A DNA stretch of 64,000 bases from CAZSSM01 sp964609385 (lineage in GTDB: Bacteria; Planctomycetota; Planctomycetia; Isosphaerales; Isosphaeraceae), in contig CAZSSM010000027.1 in NCBI GenBank assembly GCA_964609385.1, positions 1 through 64,000 on the forward strand. The letters run 5' to 3'. This document shows, piece by piece, positions 36,975-45,849 of the stretch. Numbering within the stretch: the first letter of the stretch is position 1; every line of letters starts with the position of its first letter. The notes under the pieces are model-generated. The model was not told the origin of the DNA. It worked only from the letters and a program-made list of their open reading frames with translations, and searched no databases. A program made the translations under genes and the position numbers.

Positions 36975-37302
36975 TCTTTGTGGAGAGTCGGAGTGGGTTC
37001 GTTCGACCTGGAAGCCGACCCACTCTCGCTCGATGATCGTCCCATCACCATGCCGAGGTTCGATGATTTCGACGATCCGATTACCCGAACCGACTCGCCG
37101 CACTGGAAAAACCGAACAGCTCCTTGAGATATAACTCGAGGTGTGGTCACGGTCTACGTCGGCTCGTCCCATCAGAAATCGGACGGGTTGTTGCAAGGGA
37201 TGAAGGGGCGAGTCGCTTCGGGCTGGCCCTCTGATCGCACCGAGGCGCGTTCCATTCTGTCGGGAGGATCCGATCCCATCGCGCCTTCCGGACGGATGAA
37301 CG
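36975..37302. other. junction between rplS and the phage-like cluster
   Basis: About 330 bases. It holds a terminator-like hairpin just after rplS and no credible gene. No integrase-type attachment core, tRNA end or direct repeat shared with the far end of the cluster (49230-49277) could be seen by eye. A promoter for the terminase gene would have to lie here, but none was recognised. Confidence 0.4.
36991..37025 (+). terminator. rplS: hairpin after rplS
   Basis: A perfect 8-bp stem, GAGTGGGT and ACCCACTC, is extended by two further pairs across a one-base bulge. It lies 17 bases after the rplS stop. No T-run follows. It probably marks the end of the ffh-rplS transcript, which would leave the terminase gene with its own promoter. 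Confidence 0.5.
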
Positions 37303-38517
37303 TTGAATCAGCTCCAGGTTGATCTGCCGATCCTCCACGCGGCTCAGCGCAGCGTCGTCGAGGAAGCGCGGAGGTTGGGTCGCCGCTTCCACGTCATTTG
37401 TTGTGGGCGGCGATTCGGCAAAACGACCTTGGCAATGCGGTTGGTGGCCGAGGCTGCGTTGGCCGGGGAACCGGTCGCCTGGTTCGCCCCCACCTATCGC
37501 ATGCTCTGCGAAGTCTGGACCGGGCTCAGTCGGCTCCTGCTGCCGCACATCGTGCGAGCGCAGAGCCAGAACCACCGGATCGAATTGGCCTGCGGCGGAT
37601 TCGTTGACGTGTGGTCGCTCGAGGTCCCCGATCGGATCCGTGGTCGGAAATACCAGTGTGTCGTCATCGATGAGGCGGCGATGGTCCGGGGCTTAGGGGA
37701 TTGTTGGCAGGCCACGATCCGCCCCACACTCGCCGAATCGCAAGGCACCGCGTGGCTCCTGTCCACGCCTAGGGGCCGCAATTTTTTCTGGAAAGCATTC
37801 CAGCTTGGCAGGCGTCCCGGAGCCAATGACTGGGCCAGTTGGCATCGGCCGTCGTCATCGAACCCGCTGGTCAGCCCCGCCGAACTGGATGCGGCGCGTC
37901 GCGACCTTCCCGAACGGATCTTCCATCAAGAATACATGGCTGAATTCCTCGACGATGCCGGAGGGGTCTTCCACGGCGTCGAACGGGTCGTTGAGGGGGG
38001 ACGACGAGTCAACCAGCCCCCGGTTCCTAGTGCGTCCTATACCCTCGGGGTCGATCTTGCTCGGGTTCACGACTTCACCGTTCTTTGCGTTTTGAACAAT
38101 GCCGGCGAGCAGATTTACTTTGATCGGTTCAATCAGATTAGCTGGGAACGGCAAATCCATGCGATCGTTGAGGTTGCTCGACGATATCAAGCTCAAGTGA
38201 TCCTCGATTCGACCGGTGTTGGAGATCCCATCTTCGAGCGGCTACGACGGATGGGGATCTCGGTCCACCCGTTCCGATTCACTTCGTCGTCCAAAGAGCG
38301 GCTGATCGACAACCTTGCCATCCGATTGGAACAAGGTGGCCTTCGTCTGATGGATCTGGAGGTTCAGACTCAAGAATTGCTCGCCTTTGAATACCAGGAG
38401 AGCCACGGTTCGCTCCGACGAATGGGGGCGCCTCCCGGGCTCCACGACGACACCGTGATCGGTCTGGCCTTGGCTTGCTGGGGACTCGATTCCAATCAAC
38501 GCGTTCGGGTGTACTGA
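37303..38517 (+). CDS. phage terminase large subunit
   Basis: This is a two-part DNA-packaging motor: an N-terminal ATPase and a C-terminal RNase H-like nuclease. Walker A is CGRRFGKTT (residues 34-42) and Walker B is VVIDEAA (120-126, Asp123-Glu124), with a coupling STP motif near 154. Nuclease acidic residues are visible in LGVDLARVHDF (Asp251), ILDSTGVGD (Asp302) and GLHDDTVIGLAL near the end. It has 404 residues, a compact member. The only upstream option is the TTG at 37303, because an in-frame TGA lies six bases before it. The stop overlaps the portal start (TGATG). No small terminase gene was found beside it. Confidence 0.9.
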   Translation: MNQLQVDLPILHAAQRSVVEEARRLGRRFHVICCGRRFGKTTLAMRLVAEAALAGEPVAWFAPTYRMLCEVWTGLSRLLLPHIVRAQSQNHRIELACGGFVDVWSLEVPDRIRGRKYQCVVIDEAAMVRGLGDCWQATIRPTLAESQGTAWLLSTPRGRNFFWKAFQLGRRPGANDWASWHRPSSSNPLVSPAELDAARRDLPERIFHQEYMAEFLDDAGGVFHGVERVVEGGRRVNQPPVPSASYTLGVDLARVHDFTVLCVLNNAGEQIYFDRFNQISWERQIHAIVEVARRYQAQVILDSTGVGDPIFERLRRMGISVHPFRFTSSSKERLIDNLAIRLEQGGLRLMDLEVQTQELLAFEYQESHGSLRRMGAPPGLHDDTVIGLALACWGLDSNQRVRVY

Positions 38518-39737
38518 TGAAAGCATCTTTGAGTCAACGTGTCCGGCAGGCCTGGGAACTGGTCAGGGGGGGTGCCGAAGCCAAGGCGATGGAGCGGATA
38601 GCCTTCGGCAACGAGGGCGACCGGATCTTCCGTGTCCGCATGCCCGGGTCACACTACAACTACAGTGCGGAGGCGGGAACCCTCTGGATGAATTCGGCGG
38701 TCGCCATCGGGCTCGGCTGGATCGCCGATAACTTCCCCGTGCCGAAACTCCGCGTTGATGGGGAATCGGACGGGCGTCCTCGAGGACCGATCTCAGGTCA
38801 TCCCCTGACCCAACTGATTCATCGACCGAACTCCGAGTACGACGCCTTCACGCTCTGGCAGGCGACCGTCCTGAGCTACATCGTCGACGGCAACGCTTAT
38901 TGGATCAAGGCGCGTGGCCAGAACGGACGGCCTCTGGAACTCTGGTGGCGACCCCATTGGCAAATCGAACCAATCTATCCCGAAGACGGATCTCAATTCA
39001 TTAGCCATTACGAATACCGAATCAATGGTCGTGCCGTTCAACTCGACCGATCGGACGTGATCCACTTCCGGGATGGCATTGACCCCCATAACGAGCGCAA
39101 GGGTTTCTCCCGGATCAAGGCGTTGGTCCGTGAGATTTGCGCGGACAACGAGGCCAACACCTTCACTGTGGGGATCCTCAAAAACATGGGCGTTCCGGGG
39201 CTCATGATCTCCCCTCCGGAAGGCGAACGGATCAACGATTACGACGTGCAATCGATCAAAGATCGCTTCCGGGAAGAGTTCAGCGGAGACCATCGGGGAG
39301 GCGTTCTGGTCAATCCGACGGGGGCCCGCTTAGAGCGTGTCGGTTTCAGTCCTGAGGACTTGGCCCTCGATCAGATCCGACGGGTCCCGGAAGCTCGGAT
39401 CTGTGCGGCGCTTCGGCTTCCTCCCCAAGTCCTGGGCTTGACCTCCGGCGAGATCTCCAAGACCTACACCAACTACGCCGAGGCGCGCCGAGCGGCCTAT
39501 CAAGATTGCCTGATCCCGTTGCAACAGCGGTTCGCAGAAATCCTGAATCAGCAACTCCTTACGGATTTGGGCGACCCCGAGCACGAGCATGTGCATTGGG
39601 ATTACTCCGGCGTCGATGCCCTCCGCGAGATCCAGGATGCCACGGCCCGCAACGCCGCCTCCCTATTCAAGGATGGGCTCATCAGTCGGGACGAGGCCAG
39701 GACCATGATCGGATTGGCGCCGTCCGAAACCCTCTGA
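38517..39737 (+). CDS. phage portal protein (HK97 family)
   Basis: This portal forms the dodecameric ring through which DNA enters the capsid. The 406-residue protein has the HK97-type signature: NSAVAIGLGWIADNFP, HPLTQLIHRPNSEYDAF, VLSYIVDGNAYWIKARG, VIHFRDGIDPHN, GLMISPPEGERINDYD, RRVPEARICAALRLPPQVLGL and the YTNYAEARRAAYQDCLIPLQQR helix. Its ATG overlaps the terminase stop. It is followed after 90 bases by the prohead protease. It appears intact, with no internal stop or frameshift. Confidence 0.92.
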   Translation: MKASLSQRVRQAWELVRGGAEAKAMERIAFGNEGDRIFRVRMPGSHYNYSAEAGTLWMNSAVAIGLGWIADNFPVPKLRVDGESDGRPRGPISGHPLTQLIHRPNSEYDAFTLWQATVLSYIVDGNAYWIKARGQNGRPLELWWRPHWQIEPIYPEDGSQFISHYEYRINGRAVQLDRSDVIHFRDGIDPHNERKGFSRIKALVREICADNEANTFTVGILKNMGVPGLMISPPEGERINDYDVQSIKDRFREEFSGDHRGGVLVNPTGARLERVGFSPEDLALDQIRRVPEARICAALRLPPQVLGLTSGEISKTYTNYAEARRAAYQDCLIPLQQRFAEILNQQLLTDLGDPEHEHVHWDYSGVDALREIQDATARNAASLFKDGLISRDEARTMIGLAPSETL

Positions 39738-39827
39738 GCGTAAGGGCGAGGCGAGATTCGAAGCATGCCACGATCAAGTCGACAGGCAATCCTCGCTCGT
39801 CCTTAGGACGGAAGGAAGCGTAAGTAC

Positions 39828-40463
39828 ATGGATCTTCAGCGTAAAAGCTTGCCTTTCGAGGCCAAGCAAGCGGACGAGGCCGATACGTTTGAGGGGCTCG
39901 CCTCAATCTTCAACAACATCGACGCCGTCGGTGAGATCGTCGCCCGCGGGGCGTTTCTCGAATCGCTCCCAACGTTTCTTGAGAACGGCTTCATTGCCGG
40001 CCTGAACCATGACTGGAATCGACCGATTGGGAGGCCGATCGCGGCCGTGGAGCGGTCTGATGGGCTCTACATCAAGGCTCGACTGAGCGATACCGAGCAC
40101 GGCCGCGAAATCCAGACGCTCCTTCGCGATGGGGTGATCCTCCACCTGTCGATTGGGTTCCGCGTCCTTCAGAGCGAACACCTGCCCGACCTGGGCGCGG
40201 TCGAGTCCTACTGGCGACAGCAGGGGTATCGGCCGAGCGTCCTCGATCGGACTCGGGCGGTCCAGGGCGTGAAGCTGTTACGGCGGCTTGAGTTGTTCGA
40301 GGTCTCGCCGGTGGCCGTTCCGGCCAATCCGGCGGCCAAGATCACGCGCGTCAAAGCCGGGGCGGGCGAAGGCTCTCAGGCTCTCGGGCCTCGGGAAGAT
40401 CGCTTCCTCTTCGAACGGTTTCGTCACCTGTCCGAAATGTCACGTTACATAAGGATTCGATAA
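39828..40463 (+). CDS. phage prohead protease (HK97/U35 type)
   Basis: This is a serine protease that matures the procapsid by cleaving scaffold and the capsid N-terminus. The 211-residue product has the family opening (TFEGLASIFNNIDAVGEIVARGAF), the catalytic His61 in GLNHDWNRPIG and Ser108 in LHLSIGFRV, and LELFEVSPVAVPANPAAKI near the end. A strong GGAAGGAAG site lies before ATG 39828. The capsid gene begins 3 bases after its stop, which is the usual tight protease-capsid pairing. Confidence 0.92.
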   Translation: MDLQRKSLPFEAKQADEADTFEGLASIFNNIDAVGEIVARGAFLESLPTFLENGFIAGLNHDWNRPIGRPIAAVERSDGLYIKARLSDTEHGREIQTLLRDGVILHLSIGFRVLQSEHLPDLGAVESYWRQQGYRPSVLDRTRAVQGVKLLRRLELFEVSPVAVPANPAAKITRVKAGAGEGSQALGPREDRFLFERFRHLSEMSRYIRIR

Positions 40464-40466
40464 AGC

Positions 40467-41732
40467 ATGTCCGACCAGCTGAAGCTCAAAGCGGCCGAGA
40501 TCGAGCAGCGACGCGGTGAACTGGACAAGATGTTCCGCGATCATACCGATGAAAAGGGCGAGTTCGCTCTTGACAATGACCAGGTGGATGAGGTCCGTCG
40601 CCGCAACGATGAACTGGCCCAACTCTGTCAAGACTATGAGGCTCTGAAGGAACTCAAGGGGATCGAGCAAGAGAACCGGACTGGACTCCGCCTGGCCTCG
40701 CAGCCGAATCGACTCCCATTCCCGTCCCAGCGTGGGGACTTCGACGCGGCCGCTTCGTCATCGCCGCGCCCGTTGAGCGAGGCGTTCTGTGAGAGCCATG
40801 CCTACAAGGGGTGGTCTCGTGGTTCTGGCGGTCCCGCGACGCATCTGGCCGAGGTCGACCTGAAGACTCTCATGAGCACCGCCCAAGGGTGGGCGCCGGA
40901 GACGTCGCGCTCGGGCATGGTGATCGAGTCGGCACAGCGACCTCTCCGACTCCTCGATGTGGTTCCGACCACTCAGACCCAGCAGTCGTCGGTCGTCTAC
41001 ATGGAGGAGACCACCTTCGATGATGATCTGGTCGACGAAGTGGCGGAGGGGGCCAGCTTCCCTGAGGCCGGCCTAGCTGTCACTGAGCGTACCAGCCAGG
41101 TTCGCAAGATCGGCGTTTACCTGCCCGTCACCGATGAGCAACTGGAGGACGAACCGCAAGTTCGCGGCTACATCGACAGCCGGCTCACCTACATGCTCCG
41201 CAAGAAGCTGGAGTCGCAGTTGATCGACGGGACCAACGTTTCGGGATCGCTGAAGGGTCTCAAGCAGTACGTCGCCGAGAATAAGGCGATGGTCGTTGAG
41301 CGCCGGACCGATCCGGTCCCCGATGCTATTTATCGAGCGATCACCTCGGTCATGACCACTGGCGCCAGCGCCAATGGCCAGAGTCTGTCGTCGTTTGCCG
41401 AGCCGAACATGATCCTGCTCAACCCTCGGGATTGGCAGAACGTCCGTCTGCTCCGGACCGCCGACGGGGTCTACATCTGGGGCAATCCGAGTGAAGCGGG
41501 GCCCGAACGGCTTTGGGGGCTCCCCGTTGTCCAAAGCACCGTTTTGCCCGAGTCCAAGGCGTTCGTCGTCGACACCCAACAGTTCTGCCTGGTCTATCGA
41601 CGTGGGATCGACGTCCAAATCTCGAACAGCCATGGCACTTATTTCAGTGAAGGGAAACGTGCAGTCCGAGCCGATTTGCGTGCGGCCTTCATCGTCTACC
41701 GACCCTCGGCGATCTGCCAGGTCAACCTGTGA
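40467..41732 (+). CDS. phage major capsid protein (HK97 fold)
   Basis: This is the main shell protein. The first 70 residues form a charged coiled coil like the HK97 delta domain (LKAAEIEQRRGELDKMF, ELAQLCQDYEALKELKG), expected to act as scaffold and be removed by the upstream protease. The shell domain follows from about residue 115. It includes SGMVIESAQRPLRLLDVVPT, VAEGASFPEAGLAV, KIGVYLPVTDEQLEDEPQVR, the E-loop/P-domain region and LWGLPVVQSTVLPESKAFV. The 421-residue length is typical, with no disrupting change. This is the clearest evidence that the cluster encodes particles. Confidence 0.93.
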   Translation: MSDQLKLKAAEIEQRRGELDKMFRDHTDEKGEFALDNDQVDEVRRRNDELAQLCQDYEALKELKGIEQENRTGLRLASQPNRLPFPSQRGDFDAAASSSPRPLSEAFCESHAYKGWSRGSGGPATHLAEVDLKTLMSTAQGWAPETSRSGMVIESAQRPLRLLDVVPTTQTQQSSVVYMEETTFDDDLVDEVAEGASFPEAGLAVTERTSQVRKIGVYLPVTDEQLEDEPQVRGYIDSRLTYMLRKKLESQLIDGTNVSGSLKGLKQYVAENKAMVVERRTDPVPDAIYRAITSVMTTGASANGQSLSSFAEPNMILLNPRDWQNVRLLRTADGVYIWGNPSEAGPERLWGLPVVQSTVLPESKAFVVDTQQFCLVYRRGIDVQISNSHGTYFSEGKRAVRADLRAAFIVYRPSAICQVNL

Positions 41733-41750
41733 TCCTCGAGGAGAATGAGC

Positions 41751-42497
41751 ATGCCAATAATTCCTCACGATCCCCATGGAGCGCCCACCCTTGTCCAAGA
41801 CGGCGTCGAGATCGGGCAGGATTCGGTTCAAGATCTGACGCTGTCGGGCTCGTCGATCGGTGGGGTGTTCCGCCTGGGACATGACGGCTACTGGACTCGG
41901 GAGTTGGACGCGACCAGCCCAAACCTCGATACGGACGTCATCGACGCTTTGCGGGAACTGCCGCATTTGCGGACCTCGGGCATCGAACATCTTGGAGGGA
42001 CGATCGGTACGGGCTTGAGAGTTCGTTTCTCCACGCACATGGGGCGTCGCCCGGTCGCTTTGATCATGGTCGACATATCGAAGTTGACCGGCCAGGATAC
42101 AACACTCGATGTTGTTGAAAGTCAACAAGGAGTGTATCCCACCGGGGTCGGTCAGCCGAAGGGATCGATCGCGGTGAGCACCGACGGGTTCCTGTTCATC
42201 AATACGGGGACCGGTGAAGCCCCGGTCTGGTCGACGATCTGCACGATCGAAGGCTTTGGGATGTCCAACGGGGCCGACATCGCGTTCCGGACCGGGACGG
42301 GGTCGCGGATCGGCCGGGGGCCCGCCGAGAAGTTCGCCTTTTGGGGAGCTACACCGCGGAGCCAACCGCATGCGGTTCCAGTTGTCACGGAGGCCCCGTC
42401 GTCGGGACCGGACGAGCAACTCTTGAGAGATCTCAAAACGGCGGTGAACCGAATCATCTCGCGATTGGAGGACGTGGGCTTGGTGGCCTCGAACTGA
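41751..42497 (+). CDS. phage-like structural protein, unassigned
   Basis: This protein of about 248 residues is not assigned. The N-terminal 80 residues are beta-rich (VRLGHDGYWTREL-like region). The middle contains VSTDGFLFINTGTGEAPVW, resembling virion proteins that carry short beta repeats. The end has KFAFWGATPRSQPHAVPV, similar to a C-terminal FxGATP segment seen in many phage structural proteins, then a helix that may be a coiled coil. I prefer ATG 41751 because GAGGAGA lies 8 bases upstream; ATG 41745 is too close to it. Its place between capsid and connector suggests a head decoration or fibre role, which is inference. Confidence 0.65.
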   Translation: MPIIPHDPHGAPTLVQDGVEIGQDSVQDLTLSGSSIGGVFRLGHDGYWTRELDATSPNLDTDVIDALRELPHLRTSGIEHLGGTIGTGLRVRFSTHMGRRPVALIMVDISKLTGQDTTLDVVESQQGVYPTGVGQPKGSIAVSTDGFLFINTGTGEAPVWSTICTIEGFGMSNGADIAFRTGTGSRIGRGPAEKFAFWGATPRSQPHAVPVVTEAPSSGPDEQLLRDLKTAVNRIISRLEDVGLVASN

Positions 42498-42499
42498 TC

Positions 42500-43090
42500 A
42501 TGCCAGATCTGCTCGTCCTCGCCGACGTTGAGGGCGTCGTCGGGCTGCCTTCGGGGCAGTCCGACCGATTGCCCGGGTTAATTACAGCGGCCAGCCGCAT
42601 CTGCGAGCAGTATGCCGGATGTGTTCTGGCCCAGGAGAGCTTCGTTGAGCGACATCGTCCCGGCGAAACCCGATCGGTTTATCTGAAGAACCGGCCTGTG
42701 ATCTCGGTCGAGTCGGTCCAACTCGGATCATCGATGACCGTCGTCGCCCCATCCGAGTACGACGTCGACCTCGATCGCGGTGTCATTCTCTTGAGGGTAG
42801 CGCTGTCCTTCGTCCGGAGGTATCCGGATCGTCCTTGGGGCGACGACCCGGCGGAGGGGACGGTCCACGTCACCTACACTGCTGGCTACCACGAGGTGCC
42901 CGCTGACGTCAAGCATGCCGCGCTGCTGGTCCTCAGGGCGATGGTCGAGTCGGAGACGATCGAGCTGGGACTGCGACGTCGCAAACTCCACGATTCGGAA
43001 TACGTACGCCAGGCTCCTGGACCGCACGATCAGTTGCCCTCGGCAGCTCGGGCGATCCTGGATCGATATCGTCGCACGCGATTGGCCTGA
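42500..43090 (+). CDS. phage head-tail connector protein (gp6-like)
   Basis: This is an adaptor that docks under the portal ring. The 196-residue product shows features of the HK97 gp6-like connector family: a helical N-terminus (LITAASRICEQYAGCVL), a central SVYLKNRPVISVESVQLGS strand-turn, TYTAGYHEVPADVKHAALLVLRAM, and a C-terminal LPSAARAILDRYRR helix. The ATG at 42500 is 3 bases after the preceding stop. The frame is open to 42341, but that part overlaps the previous gene. It is followed closely by the head-closure gene. Confidence 0.82.
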   Translation: MPDLLVLADVEGVVGLPSGQSDRLPGLITAASRICEQYAGCVLAQESFVERHRPGETRSVYLKNRPVISVESVQLGSSMTVVAPSEYDVDLDRGVILLRVALSFVRRYPDRPWGDDPAEGTVHVTYTAGYHEVPADVKHAALLVLRAMVESETIELGLRRRKLHDSEYVRQAPGPHDQLPSAARAILDRYRRTRLA

Positions 43091-43111
43091 GGGCACGACG
43101 GAGAGACGTTC

Positions 43112-43471
43112 ATGTTGTTCGCTACCGATCTGATCCACCGGATCGATCTCGTGTCCACGACCATCGTTCGGGATGCGCTAGGGGGGATCCGGCGCCTCGA
43201 CGACCAGGTCAAGGCATCGAACATTGCCTGTCGCGTCGTGCCCTTTTCCATGAGGACCCGAGCGCCCTCGGGTCGGGAACCCGGATCCATCACACGATAC
43301 GCAGTCTATCTGCCCGGAGAGCCAAGGTCGGAGGACGGCCAGCCCGTTGCCGTCCATTCGACCGATCGGATCCGGTTCCAGGGTCGAGACCTGGAGACGC
43401 TCGAGATCCGCAACCCCCACGAATTGGGCGCATTGCTCGTGATCGTTTGTCACGACGTCGGGGCGAGCTGA
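43112..43471 (+). CDS. phage head closure / head-tail adaptor protein
   Basis: This small beta-rich protein of 119 residues occupies the head-closure position. DLIHRIDLVSTTIVRDALGGI is followed by VKASNIACRVVPFSMR and YAVYLPGEPRSEDGQPVAVHSTDRIRF, which resembles SPP1 gp16-like/HK97 gp7-like stoppers (short beta barrel with a DRI(R)F strand). GGAGAG lies 6 bases before ATG 43112. The assignment rests on size, order and strand pattern, so a different small virion protein remains possible. Confidence 0.65.
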   Translation: MLFATDLIHRIDLVSTTIVRDALGGIRRLDDQVKASNIACRVVPFSMRTRAPSGREPGSITRYAVYLPGEPRSEDGQPVAVHSTDRIRFQGRDLETLEIRNPHELGALLVIVCHDVGAS

Positions 43472-43509
43472 GAAACCTGATCACTCTCTGAATATGCTGG
43501 GTTTTCCCA

Positions 43510-44868
43510 GTGAACTCCAACCTTGAGGTGTTTGACGTGGCCGCCATTCCCCCGTTCGATAGGCTCGCCAGTTCTAGGCCGAGCGATTTCCTTGACCAGA
43601 CCGTTAACGTGCTCGACCACGGTGTCGTGGGCGATGGCGTGACCGACGACACCTTGGCCTTCCAAGCGGCCATCGATGCGGCCGGTGATGGGGGAAACGT
43701 AGTCGTCCCGCCTGGTCTGACGATCCTGATCACCGACCAAATCGAAATCCCCTACCGTGGGATAAGAGTGACGGGACCTGGATTCGAATATGCAGCTCGA
43801 GTCAAGGGGACGGCCAAAGACACGAAGAATATGATCCGTTGTGGGTTTGACGACCCCGACAAGTGGCTCATGCGGATCACTGGTTCTTCCGTACAATTGG
43901 TGGGCCTCCATCTCTACATGGGTGGTAATCGAACCGGGGGAATCGGGAAGATCGGTTACATTGACCCCATCGATCCTCTAAAGAACGTGCATCGACCTGG
44001 ATATATCGCCGAGTGCTTGGTCGAGGAGTGTGGAGGGCACGGGATCTTTCTCGGCGATGATCTGACGTCGACGAAGGACGGCAACAATGTCACCGTGATC
44101 CGCGACACCTTCATCGGCGGGCATCGGACCAAGGGAGGCAAAGCATCGACAGGGTTCGCTGTTCCTGATGGATCGATCGGCCTGCATTGTCGCGCCGATG
44201 TCTACGCAACCAATGTGGAGGTCAAGTCGGACTTCCACTTCGGGCTCGTGGTAGCCGGTTCGTCTCCGTTTTTCTGCAACTGTCGGTTTGACCTCTGCTA
44301 TGTCGGGATTAAGGTGACGAAGTCGAAGCAGGTCCGGTTCACGAACGTCACCTCCAGCTACCATCACCTTCACCAGCTTCAGCTCGGTCCTGATCCGGAT
44401 GACATGCCGTCGCCCGATGCGAGTTCCGCGCTGATCGAGGGACAGATCGTCTCCAGCACGTTCTACAACCCGAACGAGAACCCAAGAACGGTCGCCGGTC
44501 TGGAAAGCTCCGCGCTTCGATGCTACGGAAACGATCGCGTCTCGATCAACATGCGGTTCGTCGGCTGCTCGTTCGGTCACCCCAACTCCTTGAAGTATCT
44601 GAATCTCGACCCGAACGAGCCGGGATACATGCTTTACAACGCGATTCGGCTCTCCGGCCGGGCGCGTAACCTCGTCTTCAGCGCGTGCAAGATCGGCTTT
44701 GTCGATGGACCGCACGTCACCTTCGAAGATTTCGGTGACCAGCCCGCCGAAGGCAAGATCTACTTCGCCGATTCGATGTTCGACTGGGATTTCTACAAGA
44801 CCCGCGTTTGGAAGGATGGGGCCGAGATCGTCGATCTGGCCGAGATGATCGACGTCTCCGACGCCTGA
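43510..44868 (+). CDS. pectate-lyase-superfamily right-handed beta-helix protein
   Basis: The 452-residue protein opens with the signature of the pectate-lyase superfamily used by tailspikes and polysaccharide-degrading proteins: VNVLDHGVVGDGVTDDTLAF, QAAIDAAGDGGNVVVPPG. Parallel-helix rungs follow (VTGPGFEY, AECLVEECGGHGIFLGDD, NVTVIRDTFIGGH, VRFTNVTSSYHH). In this cluster it may be a receptor-binding or envelope-degrading spike, although it lies unusually between head-closure and tail genes. GTG 43510 is the longest start. A GTG at 43537 has a better ribosome site (TTGAGGTG) and may be the true one. Catalytic residues cannot be assigned. Confidence 0.8.
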   Translation: MNSNLEVFDVAAIPPFDRLASSRPSDFLDQTVNVLDHGVVGDGVTDDTLAFQAAIDAAGDGGNVVVPPGLTILITDQIEIPYRGIRVTGPGFEYAARVKGTAKDTKNMIRCGFDDPDKWLMRITGSSVQLVGLHLYMGGNRTGGIGKIGYIDPIDPLKNVHRPGYIAECLVEECGGHGIFLGDDLTSTKDGNNVTVIRDTFIGGHRTKGGKASTGFAVPDGSIGLHCRADVYATNVEVKSDFHFGLVVAGSSPFFCNCRFDLCYVGIKVTKSKQVRFTNVTSSYHHLHQLQLGPDPDDMPSPDASSALIEGQIVSSTFYNPNENPRTVAGLESSALRCYGNDRVSINMRFVGCSFGHPNSLKYLNLDPNEPGYMLYNAIRLSGRARNLVFSACKIGFVDGPHVTFEDFGDQPAEGKIYFADSMFDWDFYKTRVWKDGAEIVDLAEMIDVSDA

Positions 44869-44886
44869 TCAGAAAGGAGGTGGACG

Positions 44887-45807
44887 ATGACGACCCTGGC
44901 CCCGCGGACGGTCAATTTCGGACCGTCCTGGTCCGGGCTCGACGGAGTGGGCTATGCCCTCTATCGGCCCGACGGTGCGCTCAAGCAACCTCGGACCGAC
45001 CACGGTGTCTTCGAGGTCGCGCCGGGGCTGGGCGTCTATGCGGCACACATCGCGTTTGATTGGGACGGCCCGACGGTCATCGTCTGGGATGACGGGCAGT
45101 CCTCGCCTACCTACGCGGTTGATACTATTCCGCTCCTCTCTTCGATCGGACCGGTCGCGTTCGGAACGAGTCGAGCCGGATTGTCCACCGTCGGTTACAC
45201 GATCTACAACCCGGACGGCACAGTCGCCCAGGCCCGATCCACTACCGGTGTTGTCGAGTACGGGGATCGGACCGGCTGCTACGGTGCTTCTCAGACACTC
45301 GGGGCCTTCGGCTCCTCCATCGTAGTCTGGGACACCGGACAGGCCGAACCCCGCTTCGTCGCGCGTGAACTGGAAAGTCCGATCAGCTATGCCGGATCGT
45401 GGACAACTTTGGCAATCATACACACCGTTCTGAACCAATCGACGGCCGTTCGGATCCTCATCGAAGATCGGCACTACACCAACCAAGCACCTCGGGACGT
45501 GGCCTCACCGTTCGTCATCGCCGAACATCGAAGTCGCAAGACGATTCGGTCATCGGGTGATCGACGATTGGAACGCGATCTGATTCGGTTGACTTGCTTT
45601 TCGGACAGCGAAGAGGGGGCCGATCAGTTGAGCGCGACGATCGAGGCAGTGCTCCATCAAGAGATGACGTCCTTGCCTGACGGCTCTCCGCTGACGGTCA
45701 TCTTGGAGGATCGCGGACCGCTCCGTCGCGACGCCGACGCTTCGGATCCGAATGGTTCTCGAGTCGCGTTGGCGACCGACTACGCAATCATCAGCTCCCG
45801 AGGTTGA
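44887..45807 (+). CDS. duplicated beta-repeat domain fused to a tail-completion-like domain
   Basis: The 306-residue protein is in three parts. Two related units of about 72 residues lie at 9-80 and 89-161: each has FGxSxxGLxxVGYxxYxPDG, an arginine-led middle and a VWDxGQxxPxxxA close. After residue 175 the sequence resembles tail completion/terminator proteins of the gp17/DUF3168 type (LAIIHTVLNQS, PFVIAEHRSRKTIRSSGD, LIRLTCFSDSEEGADQLSA). A near-perfect AAAGGAGGTG stands 5 bases before the ATG at 44887. The C-terminal call fits the gene order ahead of the tail-tube gene. The repeats are unassigned and may be an exposed adhesion module. Confidence 0.65.
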   Translation: MTTLAPRTVNFGPSWSGLDGVGYALYRPDGALKQPRTDHGVFEVAPGLGVYAAHIAFDWDGPTVIVWDDGQSSPTYAVDTIPLLSSIGPVAFGTSRAGLSTVGYTIYNPDGTVAQARSTTGVVEYGDRTGCYGASQTLGAFGSSIVVWDTGQAEPRFVARELESPISYAGSWTTLAIIHTVLNQSTAVRILIEDRHYTNQAPRDVASPFVIAEHRSRKTIRSSGDRRLERDLIRLTCFSDSEEGADQLSATIEAVLHQEMTSLPDGSPLTVILEDRGPLRRDADASDPNGSRVALATDYAIISSRG

Positions 45808-45849
45808 TCGGACGCTGTTCTCTGAAACCGGGTTTGTTGAGGGAAATCG

